Positions 1 through 11,238 of a stretch of DNA of 34,939 nucleotides are shown one piece after another. The notes beneath the pieces were generated by a model. The model did not search any database. It was not told the DNA's origin and saw only the letters and a program-made list of their open reading frames with translations. The number at the start of each line of letters is the position of its first letter. The first letter of the stretch is position 1. This stretch comes from Silene noctiflora (lineage: Eukaryota > Streptophyta > Magnoliopsida > Caryophyllales > Caryophyllaceae): contig VHZZ01000144.1 in the NCBI GenBank assembly GCA_009801015.1, positions 245,264 to 280,202 on the forward strand, given 5' to 3'. A program made the translations under genes and the position numbers.

Positions 1-85
1 AGAAACGGTCTAAACTGAACTGAAAAATAAAAATGAACCGAACTAGACTGAACCAATTTAAACTTAAAATAAACTGAAATTAAGT
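1..85. repeat. degenerate AACTGAA-type short repeats
   Basis: The left edge contains repeated, imperfect AACTGAA / GAACCGAACT words. Such degenerate arrays are common in the subterminal parts of plant hAT-like transposons. No end or target duplication is visible because the window begins inside it. Confidence 0.3.
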
Positions 86-100
86 CCAAAAGAACAAAGT

Positions 101-1755
101 CTAAATGTACATTTGTCATCATCAAAATTCTATAAGGAAAAATTGCCGCACCAGACCCAATACCCCTGGCACCCAACTAGCTGTATATGAATATTTGTTC
201 TCACAAATTGTATATATTTGTAAATTATTTGCGTTGTCACCAAGTTACATTGCTTCTTAAACGAACCATGAACTGATCAAATAGCTGACTTTGTCTATTA
301 TACTCCGTATCTTTGAGCAAGTTGCTAACTAATTTATATAATACATATTCAATGGCAACATGCATTATGCTTGTAATTTGAAGAGCCATACATGGACTAT
401 ATCAACTGTATAAAAAGCAGTTAATAAATGGAGAGTTGGCATTATACTGAGCACATAATTAATCCCTCTATAATGATGAATTAGAAAAGAGGAAATTGAA
501 TGCCAGTTCGTTTCAACTAGCATTGGTAAGTCATACTGAAATCTTGTGCCAACACAACAGGTATATTTGTTAAAACTCCCTACATTTTTATATTATCTTA
601 TTGCATACTAGCTATATCATGTATGTTAACAATGCATATGTATGTAAGATGATCTTAGACTCTTGGATAATCTGGTATGAATTTAATGGCTCTTCTTGAT
701 GATGCTTCTCGTTTATTTATTTTTTTTCTCATTTGACATGACTATTTCAACCCGTTAGTACTCCGTCCCCATCAATAGTTTACATTTTTTTTTTTCGTTT
801 GGGAATTTTGAAGAAAGGTAAACAAATAGCTGAAAGAGAGAAACCTTCTTTTAGGAATTACTCTTGAATGAAATATTTTCAATGACTTGCTTTTATTTAA
901 ACCCAAACGTTAAATATAACTAAAGTGATTTTTTATACAAATTAACCAATTGATAAATGACTTGGAGGAATGTTATTGTTTATATTATAGGTCATTAAAA
1001 TGTAAAAAATCAAGCCAAACTTCAACTTGGTTTACCTCTCCGTCCCAATAATTAGTTTATATTTAATTATAATACTCCTCACAAGAATGAAAAAGGTAAC
1101 AATTTAATGGAATAGAGGGAGTATTAGTTTAGTTCTCTTTATCTTTTAGCTTCCTACTATGTTTATAGGCAGACACAAAACGAAATGGAGGAACCGATCT
1201 TAAATACCGAAATCATATTCAAGACAAGCTAGAGAATAGTATATATCTACTGTTAATTGATGGTATTTAAATAAACTCTTATCATAATTCATAATATTCT
1301 TAAATTGACAATTAGACACGAAATAAACCACGACCTTAAATGACTGAAACTGTTGAATTTGACCAAAATATTGAGATGTCCCAAACTTGTGGAACCTCAA
1401 ACATAAAAAAGCAAATAATTGAGAAATATAATGGAAACTTTTTTCAAATACAGATTACTATTTTAAACTAACGCCCATTTTGCACGTCCGACCCGACAAA
1501 ACCTTATTTTGAATGAATAAGTAAACCGAAACAACCTGCAAATTTACCGTATTACCCAAGCAAAATCAGATTGTTTATCTAACTCCTGTTACAGAGTATA
1601 TGCTAAGTTCTATTTCTTCTATTTAACACTTCACTCTTTTAACCTAAATTATATATAAAATACATCAAGTTATTGATATTTTAAAATGAAACAAGTCTAT
1701 GTAAGTCGAATGGGACAGAAAATTCGCCCTTCTAACAAACCGCCTCTGCATGTCC
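101..1755 (+). repeat. segmental duplication block A, copy 1 (upstream of NLR gene 1)
   Basis: Long stretches match 9530-11150 in the same orientation and order. Examples are the words ACATTTGTCATCATCAAAAT near 110 and CACAAATTGTATATATTTGT near 203, and the shared Stowaway-like segment. The block ends roughly 500 bases before the gene 1 start. I see no coding potential in it: the short ORFs at 1200-1400 (-) and 1790-1987 (+) have no recognisable features. It may hold promoter or 5' leader sequence for gene 1. Confidence 0.75.
759..1123. mobile_element. Stowaway-like MITE composite (block A copy 1)
   Basis: It begins TACTCCGTCCC and ends GAGGGAGTA, the inverted-terminal pattern of Stowaway (Tc1/mariner-type) MITEs, next to TA. 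A second start-type end (CTCTCCGTCCC) lies at about 1036, so a second element of about 90 bases may be nested at 1033-1123. The same structure is at 10190-10544, so insertion predates the block A duplication. Confidence 0.55.
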
Positions 1756-2215
1756 ACCAACTAGCAAGGTTTTCTATCAGTATAACTCTTTGATTGTCAT
1801 ACTAGTTATTTTCCATAGCTATGAGCACATAATATATACCAATACAACTATACAAGTCATAACCTATAAGAATGACAGACAAAAAAGGGAGACGGTGTCC
1901 ACAAAATGGCAACGGCTTACTGGCCCATTTAATTCCAAAGATCCAGTAACCAATAAAGTGATTTATATTGCTAGAATGAATAGTTAGATGTTTGAGAGTT
2001 TAATCTTGTCAAAGTTAAGACTGCTATTTTTCTACATTTATATGAAGAAATAAATGATTTAAATATCGTTTGGTAATTTCAAATAAAGAAAATAGAAATG
2101 AAACAGTGTGGTGTGGTATCGTTTAGAAATGAACGTTATGTTATTTGATCACCTGAAAGTACGACAAATTTGCATTGACTGTCAATATATTTAAACTTTG
2201 ATGCAGAATTATGTG

Positions 2216-2224
2216 TTATTGCAG
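2216..2224 (+). promoter_or_regulatory. probable 3' splice site of a 5'UTR intron, gene 1
   Basis: TTATTGCAG lies 66 bases before the ATG and is repeated at the equivalent place before gene 2 (14381-14389). In the pseudogene the AG has become AA (19667-19675). The position and conservation suggest an intron in the 5' leader, with leader exon 2225-2290. The matching donor was not identified. Confidence 0.4.
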
Positions 2225-2290
2225 ATGAGCTTGTCATAATAAATTGAAGTAGAACATACACAAGCTGCCTACGTTACAAGCTTATTAGGA

Positions 2291-5200
2291 ATGGGTGATA
2301 TATATGGCGCTATTAATGTTGTTCTGCAAACGCTAGGTGCGCTGGTTAGTGCTGAACTTTCCTCGCACTCTGATCTCAGAAATGATGTAATTGCCATACA
2401 GAATGAATTGCAGAACATCTTGGGTTATCTGATGAACGCAGAAGAGAGAGCCGAGGGAAATGATGCAGCCAAAGACTGGGTGAGACGAGTTAGAGTGTTG
2501 GCTTATGACATCGAGGACGCCATTGAACGATATCAACTATACCTTAAAAGAGGTTACTTTTCTAAGGTCAGACTTTATATTCTAAGAGAAGTCAGCAATA
2601 TGGCATCTACCATTAAATCCTTGCGCGAGAATGCAACTATTATTGCTGGAGCAAGAGACCGATGTATATTTACTGGTGGTAATGTAGGCATAACAATTAC
2701 AACATTGGTGCGGAATACTGAGACGGCGGCTTATAAAATTGTGGTAGATGATAATGCTAAAGGAGAAATCATCGATTTACTTGGCAATCGAAATGCTATT
2801 GGAGCACCCTCAACAACAGCAGTGGTTGGTATGAGAGGATTCGGAAAGACAACTGTTGTTAATAGTGTTTACTATGACGATACAATAAGGTCTCACTTTC
2901 CCCTTCGTGCCTGGATTCCAATGTCTCAGTGCAGACAAGAAGTTGCAATTTTAAGGAGCATGATTTCACAGTTTTCTGTTGCAACTAATAAGCTTCCCAA
3001 TACGAATATGGTTAATAGCATGGATGAAAGGCCCTTACTTCGTCTACTTAAAACATGCATACAAGGGAAAAGGTAACATATTTCAACCCTCAATAGATAA
3101 CTCTTATTTGGGTACAGGTTCATGAGATGGGGTGTGACATTCTGCTTCCAACTTTTTTCCTACATTGGTACGATTTAGTTTTTCTTTTTGGAACGAATAT
3201 ATACATTTACTAGTCCAACCTATCAACCAAACATGAATAGTTACATACCCCTCTCTTTCCCTTTCCTTCGGATATGTCCATGAAAACCGGAAAATTCTAC
3301 GGTAAAGCTGACTTCTTTTATACATTATCTAACAAATAAAAAAGACAAAACAACAACATCCTAAAGCCTCAAGGGCTCTCGCAAACACTGTTTGTCACCC
3401 CTCCCTCGACTCCTCCTTCATCCTAGACATACTGTCAAAACAAAGCCTTTAATAGTTTTCCATCAACGAGAAACAACAAAAACAATCACATCCTATCACT
3501 CCATGATACAGCCTTACCATGTCGGAAATGCCTATGGTGAAATTTGTAACAAAAATTTCCATTGTCGAATGCTACTCATAATAAAGAAGGCCAACCAATT
3601 AGTGATGCATTTGAAACAAGATTATATATATTTAGGGCTTGTTTGTATAAGAAAGATAGGAGGAAAAGCAAGCGGAGACTGAGGAAGAGATACAATTCCC
3701 TTATTTAGTTAGTAAATAAGGAAACAGATTAACAGACAAATGAAAATCCCACACACGTTGGAAAGATCAGTATGGAAAATCCCCTTATTTTTTGTTCATC
3801 CCTTACCCTTTCCTTCATTCTTATCTCCTCCCTTCCCTCCTTAAATGTTATCCAAATACGCTTATATTTGGCTAACCCAATCTAACAAGCATTGTTACAT
3901 GAGCATATGAGTTCTTAAACGAGAGTTCTATTTACTTAATATCCCTTTGATTAAACTTTGTGATGCTTTTCGCACAAGAAATGAGAAATAAGAAAGTAAA
4001 AAAAACAAATGTAGAAGTATGAAAATGATGTAAAATTACAAAAAGACTAGTAGTTTTATTGTCAAATTTACATTAAATTTGGTTTCTGACCAGTTGTCCA
4101 CTTTGCATGTAAGTGGGTTATCCCAAAATGGATGGGATTCAAGGGAAGTATAATACTATTACGCCCTATGATTTGTCCAAAATAAAAAAGTAAAAACTTC
4201 AATCTAAGTTGGAAGTATTCTTCAACTGACGCATAAAGTTTATATATATCATTATTTCAGTAGTTTATGGCAATTGACTACGGTCTGTTATCTTGTAAAA
4301 CTATTAGTTCGATGTTTTTGAATCTTGTAAACTCCTTATACAGTTGAAATTTTTTTATTGCAGGTACATAAATGTATTCGACAATGTTAAAAGAGGTGAC
4401 ATTAGTCTAACACCTAACATCAAGTGCTTGTTACATTCTAACGAACTAGGAAGCAAAATATTAATAACTACACGCTATGAGGATGTGGCTCGTGCATGGT
4501 TAAATAATGGAACAACTAATGGCATGTATAAAATAAAAGCATTACCCTCAAAAGAGGCTTGGGAACTTTTCTGCATAAATACTTTTCAAAGATCTCTTGG
4601 ACGCTGTCCTAAACAATTAGAGAAGTTGGCTCGTGGGATAGTAAAGAAATGTGGAGGCCTGCCTCCTGTAATAACTTCAGTGGGTAGCCTTTTATCCAAC
4701 AAAGAGGATGACTTGAGTGAATGGAGTAAGGTCCGTCGTAGTCTTGGGTTTTACTTAGATACAAATCACCAATTATCGGGTATTAACAAAAACTTTATGC
4801 AGAGTTATTATGACTTACCCTTTTACATTAAACCATGTTTTTTGTACTTTGGGCTGTTTCCAAGAGGTTATCCCATAAGCGGAATGAGACTAATTCGGTT
4901 ATGGATAGCGGAGGGTTTCATCAGAGACAGTAGTGGGAGCTTAACGCTAGAAGAAGTCGCAGCAGAATATATGAATGAGCTGATCAATATGAGCATGATC
5001 GAAGTTATATCTAAAGATTCTTCGGGGAAACTTAAAACCTTGGGTGTAGTAAATAAGTTCATACACGAGATGATTTTATCGAAGTTGGAAGAGTTGAGCT
5101 TTTGCAAAATTCTTTCTAAGAAAGGCTCTTTCGGCAAAGATACTTCTAGACGTTTATCCATTTACAAGAACTATAATTCCAATCGTGCACCCGATTTGGA

Positions 5201-6362
5201 AAATATTACAAAAAACGGTTTGAGCATTCGTAGTCTTTTTGTAGAAGATGTAGCATCAACAATCATGGTCAAGGTGTTCAACAAAGCATTCTTAAAGAGC
5301 ATTGGTTTGTTGAAAGTTCTTGATCTTTTTAATGCTCCTATAGACCATATTCCCGAAGAAATTGGAATGCTACTTAACTTGCACTATTTAAGTTTGAGAA
5401 ATACACGTGTTTCAAGGCTTCCACGATCCATTGCTAAGCTTGAGAATCTTCAAACATTAGATTTTAAACAAACCTACGTTATTGAACTCCCCAAAGAATT
5501 CAAGGAACTTCGTAAGCTGAGACATATTCTTGGATACTATTTTAATAATGATGGTTTTTTGGATCCCCGCTGCATGAAAATCAAGGGGGTAAACATACAG
5601 GAAGGAGTATTGCAGGAATGTTTAGAACTTCAGAAACTTGCGTTTTTGGATTTGAATGCTGGACATAAGAACTGGGCGAAGGAGTTGAGAAGCTTAACGC
5701 AATTGAGAAAGTTAGGAATCTTAGGGCTCAAGTTGAATGAAGGGGAGGCTATGTGTTCTGTAATTAATGAAATGAAATATCTTCAAGCGTTGAATTTATT
5801 CTCAAAAAGTAAAAGTGAGAATATTAATCTGATGAATGTCAAGTCTCCTCCTCTAATGCTTAAACGGCTATACTTAAATGGTCCTTTAGTCTCACTCCCT
5901 ACTTGGATACATGAGCTCCATAGCCTTGTCAAAATTCGTCTAAGGTGGTCGAATTTACAGGTTGATCCCCTTCAGATGTTACAAGAATTACCCAATCTGG
6001 TGGAGCTTCAATTGTTAAAGTCATTTACTGGGGAGCTCTTAAAAATCGCAAGTCATGGATTTCAGAAGCTTAAGGTACTACATCTCTTAGATTTGCATCC
6101 ACTCAAGTCCCTGATTATAGCTAAAGGTGGTTTACCTCTTCTAGATGAAATGTCAATCGGGGAAAGCGAGCGATTGGAAGTTCCCTCCACCATCAAGTAC
6201 CTTTCCACCGTAACAAAACTAAACTTCTATAATATGCCATCACATTTCACTGATAGGATTTTACCAGGTAAAGTCCATTTCTCAATTTTCAAACATATAC
6301 CTAGTGTCCTTTTCCATAATAAGGACTCAAAGGGCAATTTGCAGACATTCACTCTACGGTGA
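2291..6362 (+). CDS. CC-NB-ARC-LRR disease-resistance protein, RPM1-like (NLR gene 1)
   Basis: This is an intracellular immune receptor of the CNL class, two exons joined as 2291-3072 and 4364-6362 and about 926 residues long. The intron 3073-4363 (GT...TTATTGCAG) splits Arg261; without splicing, translation stops at 3074. N-terminal coiled coil with EDAIE at residues 75-79 (the EDVID position). P-loop GMRGFGKTT at 180-188 with Lys186. Kinase-2 VFDN with Asp267; the second Asp and the following Trp of the usual LDDVW are absent. RNBS-B ILITTRYEDVA at about 293-303, GLPP at 359-362, RNBS-D around Cys419, and the MHD position reads IHE (494-496). Irregular LRRs run from about 520 to the end. 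The start is supported by alignment with genes 2 and 3. The length is normal for the family and there are no in-frame stops. The odd kinase-2 and MHD motifs recur in both paralogues, so they look like a subfamily trait. No pathogen specificity can be inferred. Confidence 0.93.
3073..4363 (+). other. intron of NLR gene 1
   Basis: The 1,291-base intron has donor AG|GTAACA and acceptor TTATTGCAG|GTACAT. Its first 100 or so bases match the gene 2 intron. The middle carries an hAT-like MITE (3635-3862). The ORF at 3392-3682 lies across the MITE border and is not credible as a gene. Confidence 0.85.
3635..3862. mobile_element. small hAT-like MITE inside intron of gene 1
   Basis: The ends are imperfect inverted copies (GGGCTTGTTTGTATAAG and TTATCCAAATACGCT), flanked by the near-identical 8-base words TATATTTA (3627-3634) and TATATTTG (3863-3870). 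Internally there is an imperfect hairpin around GATAGGAGG and CTCCTCCC. An 8-base duplication and this type of end fit hAT MITEs. Confidence 0.5.
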
Positions 6363-6794
6363 GTGCCTTGACTAAAAAAAGGCACTTTACAAATGTAAGA
6401 AATCATATTCAATTTAAGGTTAGGTTTAATAATACTGTAACAAGAATGTTTATTTCTTAGCAACGCTCTTGTACAATAACTTACACCTCTGGTAGATTAT
6501 ATACTTAAAATGCTTGTATCAGCATGGAATTCATCAACATCTCTTAATTTTAATTAATTTCAGGCTCATTTGTAAACAAAATAGCATTTGTGAAGCGCAA
6601 ATATTGTTTATTACCGGATTATATTTTTCTAACCAACTTTACAGTTTTATCTAGAAACAAATTGACCAATGCGGGTATTTTTGTTAGCTTCATCGATGTT
6701 AACAAAGAACAATTTACGGAGCATTATTACTCCCTCTTTTCCATTTGTTTACCTTTATTCAAAATGCTCTAAAAAGTGCCGGGCGTTGAACTTG
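6363..6794 (+). other. 3' flank of gene 1 (3'UTR and downstream), shared with gene 3
   Basis: This flank matches 27883-28380 behind gene 3 in patches, for example GATTATATACTTAAAATGCT against GATTATGTACTTGAAGCGCT. No separate gene is visible. The ORF at 6590-6772 is not conserved. A Stowaway-like end (TTACTCCCTCTTTTCC) is at about 6728. Confidence 0.6.
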
Positions 6795-7870
6795 AGGAGC
6801 AGAGAGGGGGTTTCGACAGAATAAAGTATGGACTATATATCAAATTTATCTTAATCCCCATTTGTTTGTGTTTTTATCAACCAAACAGGATATCACTATT
6901 CTATTTCTCATGAACTACAACAATTTATAATGGTAATGACCAATGTATTCAAACAAATCAAACAGGAAAGAAATACCTGATCCCAACAACAGCAGCAGGA
7001 AAATAATGAACCATTTCGCTAGCTTTTGTGCTAATGACCTCAAAACCCGACAACTTCTCTACAACTGGGGTATATTTCCAGAATCATTCATACTGAGAAT
7101 CAGTGAGCAGAAACTGGACCTGAGAATGGAAATGGCAGCTGGTGAGAAACAATGGGATTACAATCTCATTAAAGATATGAAACGAGAAAAACAAGGCAGG
7201 TACATGATGCATTATCTGACATTGAGGGTTAATTTGGCTAGCTTCTCTGGCCACAAAATTCGAGCAAGGCTGTTTAACACAAGTATTTATTTAAAACCAC
7301 TTGAAATTTACCATAATATCCTCCAAAGCTAGTTTAAGTAACTTCTATACGTTGCATTACAGGCATAACCGTCTTTACATTGTGGTTTTACACTGTAAAA
7401 CCGTTTTACATTTACATCCACAGGTGAGACGCATATCTTGCGTATAGCAGGATTGTATCGTTCGACGAAAATAATACAACTATTAGCCTAATCAAATAAC
7501 TATACACAGCTAATCTTCATCAGTTCATCAAATTAGTAAACAAAAAAGTAATCAATTACTAACAGCTAAGTAATCAAATAACTATACACAGCTAATCTTC
7601 ATCAATCATCAGATAGGTAAAGCAGATAAGTAAGTAATCATATAAACTAATTAGATAAACAGGAAAACAGTAATAAAAAAAAGGAAATGAAATTAATTAA
7701 TCACTGTACTAAATTAGGGTTTGAGTAATTGGGAATTTAAGTTAAACAAACAACAAAATCAATCAATTAACACTTGTAATTCGACAAATAGACTAATAAT
7801 CAAATAGCAATTAGTGTAATAGAGATTACAAAGCTCACCGATTGGATTTGATGAACTCAAAATTGAGAAT
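6795..7870 (+). repeat. segmental duplication block B, copy 1 (downstream of gene 1)
   Basis: It matches 20462-21540 in the same order, including ACTATATATCAAA, CTTAATCCCCATT, AATACCTGATCCCAACAACA and AATTAGGGTTTGAGTAATTG. A short piece (ACAACAACAGCAGAAAAACA) survives behind gene 3 at about 28411. The + strand ORF at 6943-7332 is broken in the other copy, so it is unlikely to be a gene. A minus-strand exon-like segment inside is listed separately. Confidence 0.75.
6972..7092 (-). pseudogene. exon-like segment on the minus strand, unidentified
   Basis: Read on the minus strand, an ATG ending at 7092 opens a frame beginning MNDSGNIPPVVEKL, which runs about 40 codons up to a GTATTT donor-like site near 6972. 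Upstream on the same strand are acceptor-like sites (TGATTCTCAG) and, at about 7840, a donor-like GGTGAGC after a possible untranslated exon. The block B copy at about 20665-20785 keeps parts of the sequence but has lost the ATG. I do not recognise the protein. It may be a captured or duplicated fragment of a neighbouring gene. Confidence 0.25.
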
Positions 7871-9060
7871 TTGAGATTACTCCGCACAATTTCAGCTGAG
7901 AAGGGATGATCTAACGGTCGAGGAGGTTCTGCGGTGGTCTTCTAGTTAGCTTTAAAAATTACCGGAGTAAACGGTTTACCACAGACCTGCCGGTCAACCG
8001 GTTTGGGTACAGATCGAGTCAGTCCTTGTCGGGTCATTTTCGGGTTTTAGCGGGATATGAGTTGGGTCATTTCAGGGTGTGATCATTTTCAAGACTATTT
8101 TTATTTAAGACTTGAGTATCAGTCTTAAACTTTAAACTGGTCAAATAGTTGCAGAATATTTGGAAAAATGTAAAAGATTTGTCTATGGTATATTTGATCC
8201 GTTTTAATGATAAGACGGATACATTCGTCTTAAGGAAGAGTAAATGATTATTATAACAGTTTGTTTGCAATAATAAACCTTCAGTTCGAGTTGTATTAAT
8301 TCGTATTGAGTCATGCCCGAATTCACAATTCAGGTGTCAGGTCGGGTTATTCGAGTATAGTCAATTTTATCAAATGTTGGTTTATGAACCATTATTGAAT
8401 ACTTTTTAGATTCGCAAATTATACTACTCCCTCTTATTCTCAATAACTTTCCCTCTTTCTTTTTTCATCTATTCACAATACCTTCCTTTTTTCCTTATTT
8501 AGTAAAATTTTATACTTATTTTAATCAGCTCACCTCACAACAATACCCCCACAATACCCATATTTTATTTTATTTTAATCACCTCACCCCACAATACTTT
8601 CTCTCTCTCCAATTACTTGCTAATTGCGTATAAAATTGACAATTTTTTAACCATACCACGTATAAAATTGTCTGTAAGACTGTAACAATGTATGATACCA
8701 CGTATGAAATTGTCAATTTTAAAATTCGCAAATTGTTTGCTAATTACGGACAGTTATTGTTTGCAATAATAAATAATGATAGTTCTGCGTTAAAAGGTTA
8801 TAATTTTACTTTTTATTAAAAAGTGGTCACTTTTTAACAAAATAAATAAATAAATCATTACTGCTTAGAAAAATTGAAAATACTATCCATGTGCACAATT
8901 TTTTTTAAAAAAAGTGGATAGTACGAGTAAAATGGATACTCACCCGGTATATCTAAGAATGTGGTTAATATAAACATTCTCATTGGATAAAATGTACGAC
9001 GACATAGAAAGTCAAATCCATGGAGGCATGTTATAGAATGTGGTTAATATTATTATTCTC
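7871..9060. other. gene-free spacer with repeat debris
   Basis: At 7985-8090 there are GGGTCATTT/CGGGTT words and a CAGGGTGTGATCATTTTC segment like an hAT end. At 8425-8600 there is CTCCCTC/ACCTCAC low-complexity sequence. At 8630-8720 there are inverted pieces around AAATTGTC. A 79-base-period two-copy repeat starts at 8956 and 9035 (AGAATGTGGTTAATAT). No credible ORF was seen. Confidence 0.5.
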
Positions 9061-9225
9061 ATCTGATCAGTGAAATGCGATGGCATGTTATAGAAGTCGA
9101 GTGTTTTTAGACTGTCAAGGTACTGAATGTCATAAGGTACTTCAAACTCTCGCTTTCTCCGATCGACAACTCGGAGAGAAGAGGTAAAGCTCCTTTAGCC
9201 ATAGACAACTAGACAAGGTCTTAAG
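9061..9225 (-). pseudogene. inverted relic of an NLR 3' end (last LRRs)
   Basis: The minus strand matches the last LRR codons of the three intact genes: AAAGGAGCTTTACCTCTTCT, then a GAGTTGTC..ATCGGA core, then TTCTATAACATGCCATCGCA. It encodes LPLLSELSIGES before a 1-base loss (TTTGAAG in place of TTTGGAAG) shifts the frame and gives stops. It resembles gene 2 (GALPLLSEL) at its start and gene 1 (YNMPSHFTD) at its end. No P-loop or exon 1 is found nearby on this strand, so it is only a fragment of a fifth, opposite-facing copy. Confidence 0.8.
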
Positions 9226-9361
9226 ATGATAAGAAACAATTTATCAGAATAAAGTAGATCTAAAATATAAATGACAGTTGTAGAACGAACATACTTGATT
9301 TCACTTGTACAATTCAAAAGACTGTATAGTTAAACTGATCGGAGACTTTATCCTAGCTTAC

Positions 9362-9465
9362 CAATTTCGACTTTTTCTTCAACACATTCAACAATCGCTT
9401 CTTCTTCTTCTTCATCAGATATCTTCTTCTTCAAGCTCTCAAGTCTAAGTTCACAGACCTTAAAC
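9362..9465 (-). other. exon-like segment, unidentified
   Basis: On the minus strand, TTCTTAACAG|G opens an uninterrupted frame (it includes VCELRLESLKKK and a Glu run) which ends at G|GTAAGC, a good donor. Both splice-like borders sit around a 104-base open stretch. A GAA trinucleotide repeat explains part of the openness. No partner exons were found and it does not match the NLRs. It may be a fragment of a captured gene, or chance. Confidence 0.22.
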
Positions 9466-10189
9466 CTGTTAAGAATACTAACAATTAGGAAAACACATAC
9501 AGGCCCTAATTTTTATCTTTTTACTAGTAAAAATGTACATTTGTCGTCATCAAAATTCTATTAGCAAAAACTACGGCACCAGAGACCCGGTACTCCCGAT
9601 GCCCAACTAGTTGTACATTAATATTTGATCTCACAAATTGTATATATTTGTATATTAATTTTGTTGTCACCAAGTTACATTGTTTCTTCTTAAACGCACG
9701 ACCTGGTCAAGCAGCTGACTTTTTAATTTAGACTCTGTATCTTTGAGCAAGTTGCTAATTGACTTATACAACATGTAATCAACGACAACATGCATAAGTT
9801 GGTAATTTGAAGAGGTGCATAGAATAAGCAAGCACCATCTAAATACACAGACTGTATCAACTGCATAGAAAGCATTAATCTATAGAGAGTTGGCATTTTT
9901 ACTAAGCACATCATTAATCCCTTTATAATGATGAACTAGCAAAGAGGAAAGAGCATCGGTTCATTGTTAAGACATACTGAATTCTTCTGCCAACATAACA
10001 GGTATGTATGTTAAACTCCTACATTTTTTAGTTATTGCATACTAGCTATCATGTATGTTAACAATCCAAATGTATGTATGACGATCTTAGTCTCTTAGAT
10101 AATCTTGTGTGAATTTAACTGCTCTTCTTGATGAGGTTTCGCGTTCATTTATTGTTTTTTTCTTATTCAACATGACTATTTTCAACTTG

Positions 10190-10544
10190 TTACTACTCTT
10201 CCGTCCCCATCAATTGTTTACATTTTTTGAAAGGGAATTCTAATGAAAGGTAAACAAATAATGGGAACAAAGAAACCTCTTTTTAGGAGCCACGCTAAAT
10301 GACAACAAATTATTTTCAATGACTAAGTTTTATTTAAACCTTAACGTAAATATATAACTAATTTTTATGCAAATTAACCAATCGATATTTTTTTATCCCG
10401 TAAAAGCATTTATGATTTGGAAATAATGATATTTTTTATCTTCTCAAGTCAGCAACCCATATCTCATCATTTGCTTACCTTTAATTAGAATACTCCTCAA
10501 AAATAATTAAAAAAGGTCAACAATTTAAAGGAACGGAGAGAGTA
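10190..10544. mobile_element. Stowaway-like MITE composite (block A copy 2)
   Basis: It has ends CTCTTCCGTCCCC and CGGAGAGAGTA and aligns with 759-1123. It was inserted before the block was duplicated. Confidence 0.5.
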
Positions 10545-10997
10545 TTAGTTTAGTTCTGTTTTATTGTTTAACTTCCTACTTTGTTTATTGGTAGACATAA
10601 AACAAAATGGAGGAACTGATCTAAAATACCTGAATCATAAAATTCAGCACACGCTGGAGAATAGTATACCGATCATAAAGTGATGGTTCTAAATAAACTC
10701 TAATCATAACATTCTTAAAGTGACAATTAGACTAGAAAATAAACCACAACCTCAATGTCCTTGACCAAAATATTGAGATTTCTTAAACTTATGAAACCTC
10801 AAATAGTATGCAGATAATCGAGATATATAATACATTTTTTTTCCAATTACTATATTAAACTAATACCCATTTTGCTGACCAAACTTTTCTTCCATTTTAC
10901 ATGAATTAGTAAACCGAAACAACCTACAAATCTACCAAGTCAACTGGCAAATATTCCGTATCACCCCAAGCGAAATCAGATCCTTCATCTTACTCCT

Positions 10998-11075
10998 GTT
11001 TTTTTTTTTTTTTATGGTTCAAATGAGCGCACTATGTCGCGGGTAAGAATCGAACCTCCAACCTCAAAATGGGTA
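10998..11075 (-). mobile_element. truncated SINE-like piece
   Basis: Minus-strand reading gives a GGTTCGATTC box-B-like word, then about 35 bases, then a run of about 17 A. This is the 3' part of a tRNA-derived SINE with its tail. The box A half is missing. It interrupts block A relative to copy 1. No target duplication was found. Confidence 0.4.
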
Positions 11076-11238
11076 TTAACCTAAATTAAGTATAAGATAC
11101 ATCAAATTACGAATATGTTTAAATGGGAGAAGTTTATGGGACAGTAGAACTCGAATGGGACAGTATAGGTTACAACTTAAAAAGGTATTGATATTAATAC
11201 TCCCACCATTTTTTTGACATCGCATTCTATCATGTATG

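Larger units (their letters stand above)
9530..11150 (+). repeat. segmental duplication block A, copy 2 (far upstream of gene 2)
   Basis: This is the second copy of 101-1755 in the same orientation. It is interrupted at about 10998-11075 by a poly-T / SINE-like piece absent from copy 1. After it, the match resumes (CCTAAATTAAGTATAAGATA against CCTAAATTATATATAAAATA). About 3 kb of inserted DNA now separates this block from the gene 2 start. The ORF at 9723-9914 (-) is not conserved as protein. Confidence 0.75.

Noticed and set aside
3392..3682. ORF in the intron of gene 1
   Set aside because: It crosses the border of the MITE at 3635 and has no conserved counterpart in the gene 2 intron.
4868..5161. 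Minus-strand ORF opposite gene 1 (similar shadows at 17002-17340, 17350-17553, 17716-17907, 26337-26585 and 27063-27452)
   Set aside because: They lie antisense to well-supported NLR exons at matching places in the paralogues and only mirror the coding sequence.
6943..7332. Plus-strand ORF of 129 codons in block B
   Set aside because: The block B copy at 20630-20960 has stops in this frame, and no domain is recognisable.
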